A stretch of 64,000 nucleotides of DNA from Sedimentibacter hydroxybenzoicus DSM 7310 (GTDB lineage Bacteria > Bacillota > Clostridia > Tissierellales > Sedimentibacteraceae). The notes under the pieces were generated by a model. That model saw only the letters and a list, made by a program, of their open reading frames with translations, had not been told where the DNA came from and made no database searches. The DNA lies in assembly GCF_013403245.1 (NCBI RefSeq), contig NZ_JACBNQ010000021.1, positions 1 to 64,000 on the forward strand, written 5' to 3'. Below, piece by piece: positions 50,925 through 62,932 of this stretch. Each line of letters begins with the position of its first letter. Position 1 is the stretch's first letter. A program made the translations under genes and the position numbers.

Positions 50925-51686
50925 TTACCTATTAAATTCCATTCTTAATTTTTCCAAAGATTTCTTTTCTATTCTTGATACAGTCATTTGAGATATATTT
51001 AATTCTTTTGCTATTTCACTTTGAGTTTTATTTAAATAAAATCTTTTAACTATAATTTCTTTTTCTAATTCGTTTAATTTTTCCATGGACTTTTTAATAA
51101 AATCTTCATTTTCAATAATAGCGAAATGTTTATCGTCTTGTCCCATAACATCCATTAATGTTAAATCACTTTCATCGGCGGAGTTATCAAATTTTTCGTC
51201 CAAGGACTGTGAATTAAACATTTTACCTGCCTCAAAAGCCTCCAGAACTTCTTCTTCCGTACTGTCTATGTACTCGGCAATTTCCTTGATAGTCGGCGCT
51301 CTGTTTAATTCAATACTTAATATATTGCTGTAATCATTAACCTTTTTAGATATCTCCTGAATTTTTCTTGGCACCTTAATAGACCATCCCTTATCTCTGA
51401 AATATTTTTTTATTTCTCCTAAGATGGTTGGTGTTGCAAAACTGGTAAATTCAAACCCTTTTGTTATATCAAATCTTTCAATTGCGTAAATTAATCCCAT
51501 GCAGGCAATTTGAAATATATCATCATGCTCAATACCCTTATTGTTATATTTACGGGAAATTATTTCTGCCATGTACTTATATTTTTCAAATATTTGATTT
51601 CTTACTTCAATATCTCTCGTTTCATGATATAACAAAAATAAATCCTGATTTTTAATAATTTTTGTATTTTGGATTGCTTCGCCCAT
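50925..51686 (-). CDS. Sigma-B/F/G-type alternative sigma factor
   Basis: A 253-residue sigma-70-family factor: region 2 (DDIFQIACMGLIYAIERFD, FTSFATPTILGEIKKYFRD), region 3 and region 4 (LNKTQSEIAKELNISQMTVS). Gene order anti-anti-sigma, anti-sigma, sigma matches rsbV-rsbW-sigB and spoIIAA-AB-sigF. Because the anti-sigma is diverged and the cassette follows gyrA, a stress sigma is likelier than SigF, but this is not certain. Confidence 0.88.
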   Translation of the reverse strand: MGEAIQNTKIIKNQDLFLLYHETRDIEVRNQIFEKYKYMAEIISRKYNNKGIEHDDIFQIACMGLIYAIERFDITKGFEFTSFATPTILGEIKKYFRDKGWSIKVPRKIQEISKKVNDYSNILSIELNRAPTIKEIAEYIDSTEEEVLEAFEAGKMFNSQSLDEKFDNSADESDLTLMDVMGQDDKHFAIIENEDFIKKSMEKLNELEKEIIVKRFYLNKTQSEIAKELNISQMTVSRIEKKSLEKLRMEFNR

Positions 51687-51706
51687 ATTATCAACGCCTA
51701 TTCAAA

Positions 51707-52072
51707 TTATTTAATACATTTTTCAAAAGTAATTTTCTTATTTTTTAAATCAAAATTATAATTATCAGACAAGCTTTCAATAATCATAATACTCATATCA
51801 CTTAGGCTATCATCATTGATAATGCCTTCATTTAAATCAGTTACTTCAACTTTTATGTTATTTTCGCTGATTTCATAGCTTATATTTAACTGCTCTTCAA
51901 TTTGTACAACATTATTTATAAAAAATGTACAAATTTCAGAAATTATTACTTTAATGTCTTCGATGTCATCTACATTGAAACCCTTTAAATTAGCCACAGC
52001 TGACGTGGTTAATCTGATTGTACTCATATATTCAGATTTTTTTGGTATTTTTAAAAAAATATTATCCATCAT
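51707..52072 (-). CDS. RsbW/SpoIIAB-like anti-sigma factor, degenerate ATP site
   Basis: A 121-residue protein with IRLTTSAVANLKGFNVDDIEDIKVII, the RsbW opening. The kinase ATP motifs are eroded: SEICTFFINNVV lacks the Asn-His-type box, and VTDLNEGII lacks the DxGxG of the G1 box. It may bind sigma without phosphorylating its antagonist. Shorter than usual RsbW (~145-160). Ribosome site GGAG overlaps the rsbV stop. Confidence 0.72.
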   Translation of the reverse strand: MMDNIFLKIPKKSEYMSTIRLTTSAVANLKGFNVDDIEDIKVIISEICTFFINNVVQIEEQLNISYEISENNIKVEVTDLNEGIINDDSLSDMSIMIIESLSDNYNFDLKNKKITFEKCIK

Positions 52073-52073
52073 A

Positions 52074-52388
52074 TCACTCCTGAATATTGAATATTTTATT
52101 TAATCCGGTAATATCAAATAATTTGTAGATATTTGGTTTTAAATTAGTAATTTTAATATTCAGATTATTTTCTTTGAGCTTTTTATAAATTCCCATTAAA
52201 ATACCAAGCCCGGTTGAATCAATATAATCTAAGTTATTACCGTTGATTAAAATATCTAATTTTTTTTCTTCAATCAATTCATAAATTTTGTTTTTCAGTG
52301 CAGGAGAAGTATATATATCTACTTCTCCTATTGGTTGTATTTCTAACTTGTTATCTGAAGTTACATCGTACTTAATTTCTAAAGACAT
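52074..52388 (-). CDS. RsbV/SpoIIAA-like anti-anti-sigma factor (STAS)
   Basis: A 104-residue STAS protein: IGEVDIYTSPALKNKI and the phospho-acceptor Ser in YIDSTGLGILMGIYKKLKE. When unphosphorylated it captures the anti-sigma and frees the sigma factor. ATG at 52386-52388 set by GGAGG, 13 bp after gyrA, so it is probably read from the gyrase operon. Confidence 0.88.
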   Translation of the reverse strand: MSLEIKYDVTSDNKLEIQPIGEVDIYTSPALKNKIYELIEEKKLDILINGNNLDYIDSTGLGILMGIYKKLKENNLNIKITNLKPNIYKLFDITGLNKIFNIQE

Positions 52389-52401
52389 AATTACCTCCAC
52401 T

Positions 52402-54861
52402 TTATTCTTCTTCGGTTTCTAAATCTTCTTCTGAATAAATTTTCGCAATTGAAGCAACTTTATCGTCATTATTCAATCTCATTGCAATAACTCCCTGAGT
52501 ATCCCTGCCCATTATTGAAATACCTTTTGCATGCATTCTGATTATTGTGCCGTTGACACTTAAAAGCATTATGTCATCTTCTTTTTCAACTATTAACGAT
52601 CCCACAATTCGTCCCGTCTTTTCATTAATGTTGTGCGCCTTCATGCCTTTTCCGCCTCTGTTCTGGCATCTGTATTCCGATGAAACAGTTATCTTTGCAT
52701 AACCTTTTTCTGTTACAGTCAATATATATTTATTATTTTCTTCACTTTGATTAATAATGCTCATTGAAACAAGTTCATCATCAGCTGATGTAGTTATCGC
52801 TTTGACACCCATTGTGTTTCTGCCCATATCTCTGACATCACTTTCATTGAATCTTATTCCCTTACCATATTTAGTAACTATAAATATATCCTTGGTACCG
52901 TCAGTTTTATTTACGCTGATAAGCTCATCATCATCAGCTATTTTAATTGCAACAAGGCCTGTTTTTCTTGAAGTGTCAAATTCATTTAGCTTAGTTTTCT
53001 TAATGATACCTTTCTTAGTCGCAAATATCAAGAATTCATCGTCATTAAAATCTCTGATAGGAATTATTGCTCTGATTTGTTCATTAGTATCGATACCTAT
53101 TAAATTAATAGCAGCCGTACCCTTTGCCTGACGTCTTGCTTCAGGAACTTCATAAGCTTTAATTCTGTACATTTTACCCTTATTCGTCATAAATAACAAA
53201 TAATCATGAGTCGAAGTTATAAATAAATCCTTTACAAAATCCTCTTCTCTTGTAGTAAGAGCTGTTATACCCTTTCCACCTCTGTTTTGAGCTTTATAAG
53301 TATCTTCAGGCAATCTTTTGATATATCCGAAGCTTGTAAGAGTAATTGCTACATTTTCTTCTTCTATTAAATCCTCTACTCCTATTTCACCTTCGTCTGC
53401 TATTATTTCAGTTCTTCTTTCGTCATAGAAATTATCTTTAATTTCTTTTAATTCATCCTTAACTATTTGGTCAACCAAATGTTGATTAGCAAGTATTTCC
53501 TTAAATTTATTTATCATTCTTATTAATTCTTCATATTCGGCATCTAATTTTTCTCTTTCCAGACCTTGCAAGCGTCTTAATCTCATATCTACGATTGCTC
53601 TGGCCTGAATTTCAGATAAATTAAATCTTTCCATTAATTTTTGTTCCGCATCGTTATATGAAGCTCTGATTATTCTGATAACTTCATCAATATTGTCTAT
53701 GGCAATCCTCAAGCCTTCAACTATATGAGCTCTTGCTTCAGCCTTATTTAAATCATACTGAGTTCTTCTTACTACAATTTCTCTTTGATGCTCTACGTAA
53801 TAATGAATCATATCCTTTAAGTTTAAAACTTTTGGCTCATTATTAACTAATGCAATCATAATAATACTGAAATTATCCTGCAACTGAGTATGTTTATACA
53901 AATTGTTAAGTACAATATTAGGATTGAAATCTCTCTTAATTTCAATAACAATCCTCATACCTGTTCTGTCACTTTCATCTCTTAAATCGGAAATTCCATC
54001 TATTCTTTTATCTTTAACCAACTCGGCAATTTTTTCAATTAACCTTGCTTTATTTACTATGTAAGGAATTTCAGAAACAATTATCCTGCTTCTGTTGTTT
54101 TTCATTTCTTCTATTTCAACTTTTGATTTAACCTTTACAAAGCCTCTGCCTGTAAGGTAAGCATTTTTAATATTATCTTTTCCTTCAATTATAGCGCCTG
54201 TCGGAAAATCAGGTCCTTTAATATATTTCATTAATCCAAGAACATCAATTTCCGGATCATCTATATATGCCATTATACCGTTTATAACCTCTCCTATGTT
54301 ATGAGGAGGAATGGAACTTGCCATACCAACGGCTATACCTTGTGAACCGTTAACAAGTAAATTAGGAAAACGACTTGGAAGTACAACCGGTTCCTTTAAT
54401 GTTTCATCAAAGTTTGGCCTGAAATCTACAGTATCCTTATTGAAATCTCTTAAAAGTTCCATTGCCATTTTAGACATACGAGCTTCCGTATAACGCATCG
54501 CTGCAGCTTGATCACCATCTACTGAACCAAAATTTCCGTGACCGTCAATCAATGGATATCTCATTGAAAAGCTTTGAGCTAATCTGACCATTGCATCATA
54601 TACGGCAGTGTCTCCGTGAGGATGGTACTTACCAAGAACATCTCCGACGATACGTGCACTTTTCTTATGTGGTTTATCCGGAGTTAATCCAAGCTCATTT
54701 GCCGAATAAAGAATTCTTCTGTGAACGGGCTTTAAACCATCTCTTACATCCGGCAGTGCTCTTGATACTATAACCGTCATAGCATAATCTAAATAAGATT
54801 TTCTCATTTCATCGGTTATGTTAGTATCTATAATTTGACTTTTGTTTTCAATTTCGCTCAT
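52402..54861 (-). CDS. gyrA: DNA gyrase subunit A
   Basis: An 819-residue subunit. Catalytic Tyr in [29 protein letters not shown] (QRDR region), and the GyrA box-like QNRGGKG motif twice. It cuts and rejoins DNA in the type II topoisomerase. Follows gyrB by 12 bp. Fluoroquinolone-site Ser appears as Ala in [19 protein letters not shown] context (D-T-A), so a careful alignment is needed. Confidence 0.97.
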   Translation of the reverse strand: MSEIENKSQIIDTNITDEMRKSYLDYAMTVIVSRALPDVRDGLKPVHRRILYSANELGLTPDKPHKKSARIVGDVLGKYHPHGDTAVYDAMVRLAQSFSMRYPLIDGHGNFGSVDGDQAAAMRYTEARMSKMAMELLRDFNKDTVDFRPNFDETLKEPVVLPSRFPNLLVNGSQGIAVGMASSIPPHNIGEVINGIMAYIDDPEIDVLGLMKYIKGPDFPTGAIIEGKDNIKNAYLTGRGFVKVKSKVEIEEMKNNRSRIIVSEIPYIVNKARLIEKIAELVKDKRIDGISDLRDESDRTGMRIVIEIKRDFNPNIVLNNLYKHTQLQDNFSIIMIALVNNEPKVLNLKDMIHYYVEHQREIVVRRTQYDLNKAEARAHIVEGLRIAIDNIDEVIRIIRASYNDAEQKLMERFNLSEIQARAIVDMRLRRLQGLEREKLDAEYEELIRMINKFKEILANQHLVDQIVKDELKEIKDNFYDERRTEIIADEGEIGVEDLIEEENVAITLTSFGYIKRLPEDTYKAQNRGGKGITALTTREEDFVKDLFITSTHDYLLFMTNKGKMYRIKAYEVPEARRQAKGTAAINLIGIDTNEQIRAIIPIRDFNDDEFLIFATKKGIIKKTKLNEFDTSRKTGLVAIKIADDDELISVNKTDGTKDIFIVTKYGKGIRFNESDVRDMGRNTMGVKAITTSADDELVSMSIINQSEENNKYILTVTEKGYAKITVSSEYRCQNRGGKGMKAHNINEKTGRIVGSLIVEKEDDIMLLSVNGTIIRMHAKGISIMGRDTQGVIAMRLNNDDKVASIAKIYSEEDLETEEE

Positions 54862-54873
54862 TTATAACCTCAT

Positions 54874-56784
<1,911 letters not shown>

Positions 56785-56795
56785 TTATTTCTCCT

Positions 56796-57917
56796 CTAAT
56801 TTGTAATGTTGCCTATTTTTCCTTCGTTTATATAAAATTTTTTCTTATTGTAATCCTTTGTCAATATATTTAAATCATTGTCATCTGTAGTAGTAATAAC
56901 AGTTTGAATTCCCTGTATATATTTTATTAAATAGCCTTTTCTTTTATTATCTAACTCAGACAATACATCATCCAGCAGCAATATGGGATATTCACCTGTT
57001 TCTTCCCTTATAATTTCAATTTCGGCAAGCTTTATTGCCAATACCGCAGATCTCTGCTGACCTTGTGATCCAAAATATTTACTTTCTTTACTATTTATTT
57101 TTATTATTATATCATCCTTATGTGGTCCGTATAGTGTCGTCTTGTATTGAATTTCACTGTTTAAATTAGAATTTATTTTTTCAGTGAAATATTTTTTCGT
57201 TTCATTTTTATCAATGTTATTTTGATTGACTGCATTGCAATTATAATTTATATCAAATTTCTCTTTTTTACCTGAAATATCCTCATAAATAGTTACTGCA
57301 TATTTTTTTAATTTATTTATGTAATCATTTCTGTAAAGTATTATTTCAGTACCTATATTAATCAGATAATCATTCCAAATATTAATAATATCTTTATTAT
57401 CCGGCTTTGTACAGTAATTTTTTAAAATCATATTTCTTTCCGCACAAATTTTTTTGTAATTACTAAGCAAATATTTATATTTTGGTTTTATCTGAGACAA
57501 AGATATATTTACGAATTTACGTCTTTCAACAGGACTCCCTTTAATAATTTTCATATCATCAGGAGTAAAAATAACATTGTTCAAAATTCCTATCATTTCA
57601 GATGTCTTATCTAGCTTAACACCATTTATTAAAACTGTCTTTCTCTTATTTTTTTCAAGCACTAATTCAATTTTAGTATCATAATTGTTTTTGTTTAACA
57701 ATACTTCTATAAGGCTCTTATTTTCACAAAAATTTATAAGCTCATTTTCACTGTTTAATCTGAAGGTTCTGCCTATTGAAGAAAGATAAACAGATTCCAT
57801 TAAATTTGTTTTTCCCTGACCATTGTCTCCGACAAATATATTCAGAGAATCATTCAATTCAATATTTGCTTCTTTAAAGTTTCTGTAATTTTTTATTTTT
57901 ATATTTTTGACTATCAT
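56796..57917 (-). CDS. recF: RecF, gap repair protein
   Basis: A 373-residue SMC-like ATPase: Walker A GDNGQGKTNLMES, signature SQGQQRSAVLAIKLAE, Walker B YPILLLDDVLSELD. Loads RecA at gaps with RecO and RecR. Its start overlaps the yaaA stop by 4 bp. Confidence 0.96.
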   Translation of the reverse strand: MIVKNIKIKNYRNFKEANIELNDSLNIFVGDNGQGKTNLMESVYLSSIGRTFRLNSENELINFCENKSLIEVLLNKNNYDTKIELVLEKNKRKTVLINGVKLDKTSEMIGILNNVIFTPDDMKIIKGSPVERRKFVNISLSQIKPKYKYLLSNYKKICAERNMILKNYCTKPDNKDIINIWNDYLINIGTEIILYRNDYINKLKKYAVTIYEDISGKKEKFDINYNCNAVNQNNIDKNETKKYFTEKINSNLNSEIQYKTTLYGPHKDDIIIKINSKESKYFGSQGQQRSAVLAIKLAEIEIIREETGEYPILLLDDVLSELDNKRKGYLIKYIQGIQTVITTTDDNDLNILTKDYNKKKFYINEGKIGNITN

Positions 57918-58132
57918 TTTTCCTCTGTTGAAATGATATATTCTTCGTTGTTATATTTAACAATATCCCCGTCTCTGAGTTTTTTTCCTCTTTGTAAAAC
58001 AACTTCACCGTTTACCTTTACCATTCCGTCAAGTATTACATTTTTTGCCATGCCTCCGCCTTCGACAGCATTGGCATATTTTAATAATTGGTCAAGCTTG
58101 ATAAATTCTGTGTTGATTTTTATTTTTTCCAT
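57914..58132 (-). CDS. yaaA: S4-domain RNA-binding protein YaaA (RlbA)
   Basis: A 72-residue S4 domain: IKLDQLLKYANAVEGGGMAK, VKVNGEVVLQRGKKLRDGD. Commonly found between dnaN and recF in Firmicutes and linked to ribosome large-subunit assembly. Overlaps recF by 4 bp. Confidence 0.93.
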   Translation of the reverse strand: MEKIKINTEFIKLDQLLKYANAVEGGGMAKNVILDGMVKVNGEVVLQRGKKLRDGDIVKYNNEEYIISTEEK

Positions 58133-58193
58133 ATTATCTCGAATACCTCTCTAATAAGCGACTGACACCAAATCATAGATTTGGGTCATCTGC

Positions 58194-59315
58194 TTAACTG
58201 ATTCTCACCGGCAGAACCATATAAATAAAGTCGTTTTCTTCCTGTCCTTCTTTTTCTTCATTGATTTCCTTCATGAAGCAAGGATTATTTTTGCCGATTA
58301 AATTTAAGCTCACTCTTTCACTTTCAATTACCTTTAAAAAATCTAATAAATATTTAGAATTAAATCCTATTTTAATGTCTTCACCATTTTTATCTATTGG
58401 TACATTTTCTTCTACATTACCAAATTCTGAAGCAGAATTAATTTGCATATTATTTTCCTTAATATCAAGTATTACCAAATTATTCTTATCATCCTTTGCT
58501 AAAAGTGAAGCTCTTTCAATACTATCTCTTATGTCGGATGTTTCCACACTTGCCACCGTAACGTAATTATCCTTTATTATTCCCTCATAATCGATAAACT
58601 TACCTTCTAAAAGATTAGAAATAATAATTGTATTATCTAATTTAAAGGAAACATGACTTTCCGATACTATTACTTCTAAATTATCTGTATCTTCTTCAAT
58701 AATTCTTAAAATTTCTACCAACGTCTTTGAAGGCACAATAACAGAAACTTCACCATCATAATCGATTTTATCTTTTTTTACCGCCATTCTATATCCGTCA
58801 AGAGCTACAAATGTACAAATATTATTTTTAATTTCAATGAGACAACCTGTAAATATAGGTTTAATATTATCTTGAGCTGTTGCAAAATAAGTATATTTTA
58901 TTAATTTTCTAAGCTTGTCAGGTTTTATCATAAATGAATTTCCTTGATTGTTAAAAGTATCATTTGGATATTCTTCGGACGAATTTCCTAAAATGTTTAT
59001 TTCGGAATTCAAACATTTAATTTCCATATTGTTATTTTCTGTAGTTTCAATATAAACATAGGAGTTTGAAGGAAGCTTTCTGACAAAATCACCTATTAGT
59101 TTTGCATGAACTACAATTGAACCTTCTTCCTCAACTTCACAGGGAGAATATGTTTTAATTCCTAATTCTAAGTCTGTTGCCGTAAGTATAAGCATATTAT
59201 CCTTTGCCTCTATGAGTATCCCTGATAAGATAGGCAGCGGAGTTCTTGAAGAAACTGCTTTTTGTACGATATTGATGCTTTTATTAAGATCATTTTGGTT
59301 TACTTTTATTTTCAT
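58194..59315 (-). CDS. dnaN: DNA polymerase III beta subunit (sliding clamp)
   Basis: A 373-residue clamp: MKIKVNQNDLNKSINIVQ and EEYPNDTF, with the C-terminal YMVLPVRIS. Encircles DNA and holds polymerase. A small hairpin ACCAAATC-ATA-GATTTGGGT follows at ~58168-58188, perhaps an attenuator before yaaA. Confidence 0.97.
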   Translation of the reverse strand: MKIKVNQNDLNKSINIVQKAVSSRTPLPILSGILIEAKDNMLILTATDLELGIKTYSPCEVEEEGSIVVHAKLIGDFVRKLPSNSYVYIETTENNNMEIKCLNSEINILGNSSEEYPNDTFNNQGNSFMIKPDKLRKLIKYTYFATAQDNIKPIFTGCLIEIKNNICTFVALDGYRMAVKKDKIDYDGEVSVIVPSKTLVEILRIIEEDTDNLEVIVSESHVSFKLDNTIIISNLLEGKFIDYEGIIKDNYVTVASVETSDIRDSIERASLLAKDDKNNLVILDIKENNMQINSASEFGNVEENVPIDKNGEDIKIGFNSKYLLDFLKVIESERVSLNLIGKNNPCFMKEINEEKEGQEENDFIYMVLPVRIS

Positions 59316-59551
59316 TAGTGACTCCTTTTTTATTGTGCAAATAATTAAGATTCTCGAAAAATGTGCACAACTCTTAATTGTGATATTATATAGAAAGATA
59401 TAAAATAATTAAACAGTAATATTAGTAGTATGTGTTAATTTGTTGAAAACAGTTATTTCATTTGAACTACCAACGAATAAAAAATTATTAACTGTTGATA
59501 GAATAACTTTTTATTTACTCCATAAAAATAATAAATATTTTTTGTCAACAA

Positions 59552-59571
59552 TTATAAACAATTTATACACA
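59552..59571 (-). other. DnaA box-like sites between dnaN and dnaA
   Basis: TTATACACA at 59563-59571 fits the TTATNCACA consensus; TTATAAACA at 59552-59560 has one mismatch. The 256-bp dnaA-dnaN gap is very AT-rich (for example 59521-59561) and could hold the unwinding element, as in B. subtilis. Confidence 0.55.
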
Positions 59572-60903
59572 TTAATTGTTTAGCATTGAAATTAAATCAT
59601 CTACACTTTTCTTTACTTCCTGACTATTTTCTATATCTTCTTCCACCTTGTTATAAGCGTGAAGGACCGTTGAATGGTCTCTTCCTCCAAATTCTTCACC
59701 TAATTTAGGAAGTGATAAATCAGTCAACTTTCTGCCTATATACATTGCAATTTGCCTTGGATATGCAATGTTTTTGGTTTTTCTTTTTGAAATTAAATCT
59801 TCTATTGATATATTATAATAATTTGCGATAACTTCCTTAATATCATTTATAGTTATTTTTTTGTTATTAGAAATTAAATGTTTTAATGCCTCCTGAGCCA
59901 GCTCTAAATTAACTTCTTTTTTATTAGTAAGTGAAGCATAAGCATAAATTCTAATGAGGGCTCCTTCAAGTTTTCTTATATTTGATTGAATATTTTGAGC
60001 TATATATGATATTACATCGTCAGGAACGTTATAATTTTCAGCTTCTGCCTTTTTTCTTAAAATTGCTATTCTTGTTTCATAATCCGGCGGCTGAATATCA
60101 GCAATCAGACCCCATTCGAAACGTGAACGGAGACGATCCTCCAGAGTAGGTATTTCACTTGGCGGATTATCACTTGATACTATAATTTGCTTGTTTGCTT
60201 CATGAAGTGCATTAAATGTATGGAAAAATTCTTCCTGAGTACTTTCCTTACCTGCAATAAACTGGATATCGTCAACTAAAAGGACATCTGCTTTTCTGTA
60301 AGTATTTCTGAATTCCTCATTAGTCCCGTCTTTAATGGAATTAATAAGGTCATTTGTAAATTTTTCTGAAGTAACATATAAAACATATGCATCCGGATTA
60401 CTGTCAAGTATATAGTGACCGATTGCATGCATTAAGTGTGTTTTTCCAAGCCCAACGCCTCCATATAAAAATAAGGGGTTGTAAGCAGTGGCAGGCGCTT
60501 CTGCAACTGCTAACGATGCTGCATGAGCAAAACGGTTGGAATTTCCTATAATAAAGTTATCAAATCTGTATTTAGGATTTAACTTCCTTCCTGTATTAAT
60601 AACATCAGTTTCATCATTATTTACAGAGATATTTTTTTTGTCTTCCTTATTTATATTTTCACCGGGTATGGTAAATATTAATTCTGTATCCTTTTTTAAA
60701 ACGTATGTAAAGGCATTTTTAAGAAAGTTATAGTGTCTCTTTTTTAAGGTATTTTTTAAAAAATCGTCAGCTGTTTCTAAATAAATGGTATTGTTTTTAT
60801 ATGCGACAATTTTAAGGGGCTTAAACCAAGTATTAAAGCTTACTTGATTGGTGTCCTCTTTTACAATCTCAAGGACTTCGTTCCATAAATCTTCAAAATT
60901 CAT
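59572..60903 (-). CDS. dnaA: Chromosomal replication initiator DnaA
   Basis: A 443-residue initiator. Domain [21 protein letters not shown]+ Walker [13 protein letters not shown], Walker [11 protein letters not shown], and domain IV with [15 protein letters not shown] (DnaA-box reading helix). ATG at 60901-60903 set by CGGAGG; the longer frame to 60987 lacks family features. Two DnaA boxes overlap its promoter, consistent with autoregulation. Confidence 0.97.
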   Translation of the reverse strand: MNFEDLWNEVLEIVKEDTNQVSFNTWFKPLKIVAYKNNTIYLETADDFLKNTLKKRHYNFLKNAFTYVLKKDTELIFTIPGENINKEDKKNISVNNDETDVINTGRKLNPKYRFDNFIIGNSNRFAHAASLAVAEAPATAYNPLFLYGGVGLGKTHLMHAIGHYILDSNPDAYVLYVTSEKFTNDLINSIKDGTNEEFRNTYRKADVLLVDDIQFIAGKESTQEEFFHTFNALHEANKQIIVSSDNPPSEIPTLEDRLRSRFEWGLIADIQPPDYETRIAILRKKAEAENYNVPDDVISYIAQNIQSNIRKLEGALIRIYAYASLTNKKEVNLELAQEALKHLISNNKKITINDIKEVIANYYNISIEDLISKRKTKNIAYPRQIAMYIGRKLTDLSLPKLGEEFGGRDHSTVLHAYNKVEEDIENSQEVKKSVDDLISMLNN

Positions 60904-61083
60904 ATTATCCTCCGGTTGTTGGTAAAAAAAATTAACATTGTGTTCATAATATCTGTTAAAATAGTTAAAAATATATGATATAAACAATTGTTGATAAAAG
61001 ATTTAAACAATTGCTAACATTGATTGAATGGGATTTTTGCATAAGCAAGAACTAGTTGTCCATAAATTTATCAAATGAAAAAG

Positions 61084-61124
61084 TTATCCACAGACATATA
61101 ACATAATATCATTTTTTATCCACA
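61084..61124 (-). other. oriC region with two perfect DnaA boxes upstream of dnaA
   Basis: TTATCCACA at 61084-61092 and again at 61116-61124, 32 bp apart (about three helical turns) and in the same orientation. The 499-bp gap 60904-61402 holds these boxes, the dnaA promoter, a family C repeat and the rpmH promoter. No gene is seen in it. Confidence 0.8.
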
Positions 61125-61131
61125 ATATCAA
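61103..61131 (-). promoter_or_regulatory. Sigma-A promoter of dnaA with a DnaA box in its spacer
   Basis: Minus strand TTGATA, 17-bp spacer, TATTAT. The spacer contains TGTGGATAA (box 61116-61124), and the second box lies just past the start point (~61096). Confidence 0.75.
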
Positions 61132-61194
61132 TTTTATTTTTTTATTTTAAAAAATATTTGCAATATTTATGAAAATATAGTATATTACAATAGC

Positions 61195-61298
61195 TAAAAC
61201 TAATTCGCATGAAAAATTTCCCTTGAAGCGAATCAGTAATACTGTTTTCCTATGTAGCAGACAAATACTTGTCTGCATTTGAGGTTAAAACAGTATAA
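61195..61298 (-). repeat. Family C repeat in the oriC-rpmH region
   Basis: Inverted copy of the tandem repeats at 35462-35667: AACTAATTCGCAT ... AAGCGAATCAGTAATACTG, then CAGACAAATACTTGTCTG and AAAACAGTAT. Both hairpins are kept although the sequence has changed, e.g. GCAGACAAATACTTGTCTGC. Confidence 0.88.
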
Positions 61299-61312
61299 AA
61301 TATTTTTCTATG

Positions 61313-61341
61313 TTGACATCAATATTTAAAAATATTATAAT
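61313..61341 (+). promoter_or_regulatory. Consensus sigma-A promoter of rpmH
   Basis: TTGACA, 17-bp spacer, TATAAT: a perfect match, fitting a highly expressed ribosomal protein gene. Confidence 0.92.
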
Positions 61342-61402
61342 TTATAAACGTGAAAATTTAAGATATTTATATAGATATCTGTTATATGAGGAGGTGTTTC
61401 TG

Positions 61403-61537
61403 ATGAAAAGAACTTATCAACCAAAAAGAAGACAGAGAAGCAGAGAACATGGATTTTTAAAAAGAATGAGCACAAAGTCCGGAAGAAATGTTTTAAAGAG
61501 AAGAAGAGCAAAAGGTAGAAAAAAATTGTCAGCATAA
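61403..61537 (+). CDS. rpmH: Ribosomal protein L34
   Basis: A 44-residue basic protein, [18 protein letters not shown] at the start and [18 protein letters not shown] at the end. ATG at 61403 is set by GAGGAGGTG; the upstream open frame includes the promoter and is not translated. Confidence 0.97.
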   Translation: MKRTYQPKRRQRSREHGFLKRMSTKSGRNVLKRRRAKGRKKLSA

Positions 61538-61557
61538 GGCCGCATTAGTGGCCTTTT
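61536..61557 (+). terminator. Hairpin after rpmH
   Basis: AAGGCC, loop GCATTAGT, GGCCTTTT. A second stem TTCCAATT...AATTGGAA follows at ~61558-61581. Partial termination would set the L34 to RnpA ratio. Confidence 0.78.
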
Positions 61558-61605
61558 ATTCCAATTATATATAAATTGGAATAAAAGTAATAAGTAGGAA
61601 ACGAT

Positions 61606-61947
61606 ATGATAATAATAAAAAAGAATATTGAATATAAGGCAGTATATAATTGTAATAATTCTATATCTGATTACAATCTTGTTTTATTTATAAAGAAAAA
61701 TAATTACGGATTCAACAGATTTGGTTTTACTGCGGCAAAAAAAATAAAAAAAGCAGTTCAGAGAAATATTATAAGACGTAGATTAAAGGAAATAGTAAGA
61801 TTAAATGAGTATAATATTAAAGAAGGTTATGATATCGTTTTAATGGCAAGAGTAAATGCTACAGATTCAGATTATAAAGGTTTGGAAAAATCTTTTAATA
61901 AATTAATTAAAAGAAAAAACTTATTAAAGGGTGATAAAAATAAGTAA
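61606..61947 (+). CDS. rnpA: Ribonuclease P protein component
   Basis: A 113-residue basic protein with [25 protein letters not shown] (split at the RNIIRRR motif), the RNase P protein signature. Assists the RNA subunit in tRNA 5' processing. Overlaps yidD. Confidence 0.95.
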   Translation: MIIIKKNIEYKAVYNCNNSISDYNLVLFIKKNNYGFNRFGFTAAKKIKKAVQRNIIRRRLKEIVRLNEYNIKEGYDIVLMARVNATDSDYKGLEKSFNKLIKRKNLLKGDKNK

Positions 61948-62149
61948 AATTTTGATTTTTATTATTCGTATATATCAAAAATTTTCTTCAAATTCATCAG
62001 TCAGACACTGTAGATTCTATCCTACATGTTCACAATATTTTATTGAAAGCTTACAAAAATACGGTTTTTTTAAAGGTTCATTTTTAGGTATCAAAAGAAT
62101 ATTCAGATGTCATCCTTTTAATCCCGGTGGATATGACCCTTTAAAATAG
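61931..62149 (+). CDS. yidD: YidD membrane insertion efficiency factor
   Basis: Up to 72 residues with [20 protein letters not shown] and [13 protein letters not shown], diagnostic of YidD. Helps YidC-dependent insertion. The GTG at 61931 is the only usual start, but AAAGG touches it directly; SD spacing would fit better with ATA at 61940 ([14 protein letters not shown]), a rare start. Overlaps rnpA by 17 bp. Confidence 0.92.
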   Translation: MIKISKILIFIIRIYQKFSSNSSVRHCRFYPTCSQYFIESLQKYGFFKGSFLGIKRIFRCHPFNPGGYDPLK

Positions 62150-62158
62150 GAGGAAATA

Positions 62159-62932
62159 ATGAATTTAGATTTTATAGCAAAACCAATGGGAATGCTTGTT
62201 GAATTATTATATAATATGGTTTCCGGATTAGACAGCAGTTATCTGTCTGCTTATGCAATTGCAATTATATTATCAACAATCATTTTTAAATTATTAATGA
62301 TGCCGTTTACTCTTAAGCAGTCTAAATCAATGAAAAAAATGCAGGAATTAAATCCGAAAATCAAAGAACTGCAAGAGAAATATGGAAAAGATCCGCAAAC
62401 TTTACAAAGAAAACAGATGGAATTATACAAAGAAGCAAATTATAGCCCGTTTTCAGGGTGTTTACCGATGCTTATACAATTTCCTATTCTTATTTCTTTC
62501 TTTTATGTTATAAGATCACCCGAAATATATGTATTTGATAATCAGCAGGCCTATGATGTAATTAATAAAACATTTTTATGGATCAGGGATTTAAGCTTTG
62601 CTGAAAATTATGTGTATGAAAGCGGAATAATAAATGGTATTTCAATGGGAATGGCGATACCTTTTATAGGAGCTGCATTGCCTATATTAGCTGCAGTATC
62701 AGCATTTACAACTTATTTAACTACAAAGATGACATCGCAGCCTGCTATGAATGAACAGCAGGAAGCTACTCAAAGATCTATGAATATGATGATGCCTGTC
62801 ATGATATTTATATTTGGTTTACAGTTCCCTGCAGGATTAGCTTTGTACTGGGTTGTTTCAAATATATTCCAATTAGTACAGCAGTATATCGTTATGAATT
62901 CGTCCAAAAATCCTAAGGAGGAATTAAAATAG
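62159..62932 (+). CDS. yidC: Membrane protein insertase YidC/SpoIIIJ
   Basis: A 257-residue YidC/Oxa1 protein with five helices. KLLMMPFTLKQSKSMKKMQ holds the positively charged groove region, and NPKIKELQEKYGKDPQ is the family coiled hairpin. Inserts proteins into the membrane. No lipoprotein signal peptide at the start, unlike Bacillus SpoIIIJ. AGGAGG before the ATG. Confidence 0.96.
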   Translation: MNLDFIAKPMGMLVELLYNMVSGLDSSYLSAYAIAIILSTIIFKLLMMPFTLKQSKSMKKMQELNPKIKELQEKYGKDPQTLQRKQMELYKEANYSPFSGCLPMLIQFPILISFFYVIRSPEIYVFDNQQAYDVINKTFLWIRDLSFAENYVYESGIINGISMGMAIPFIGAALPILAAVSAFTTYLTTKMTSQPAMNEQQEATQRSMNMMMPVMIFIFGLQFPAGLALYWVVSNIFQLVQQYIVMNSSKNPKEELK

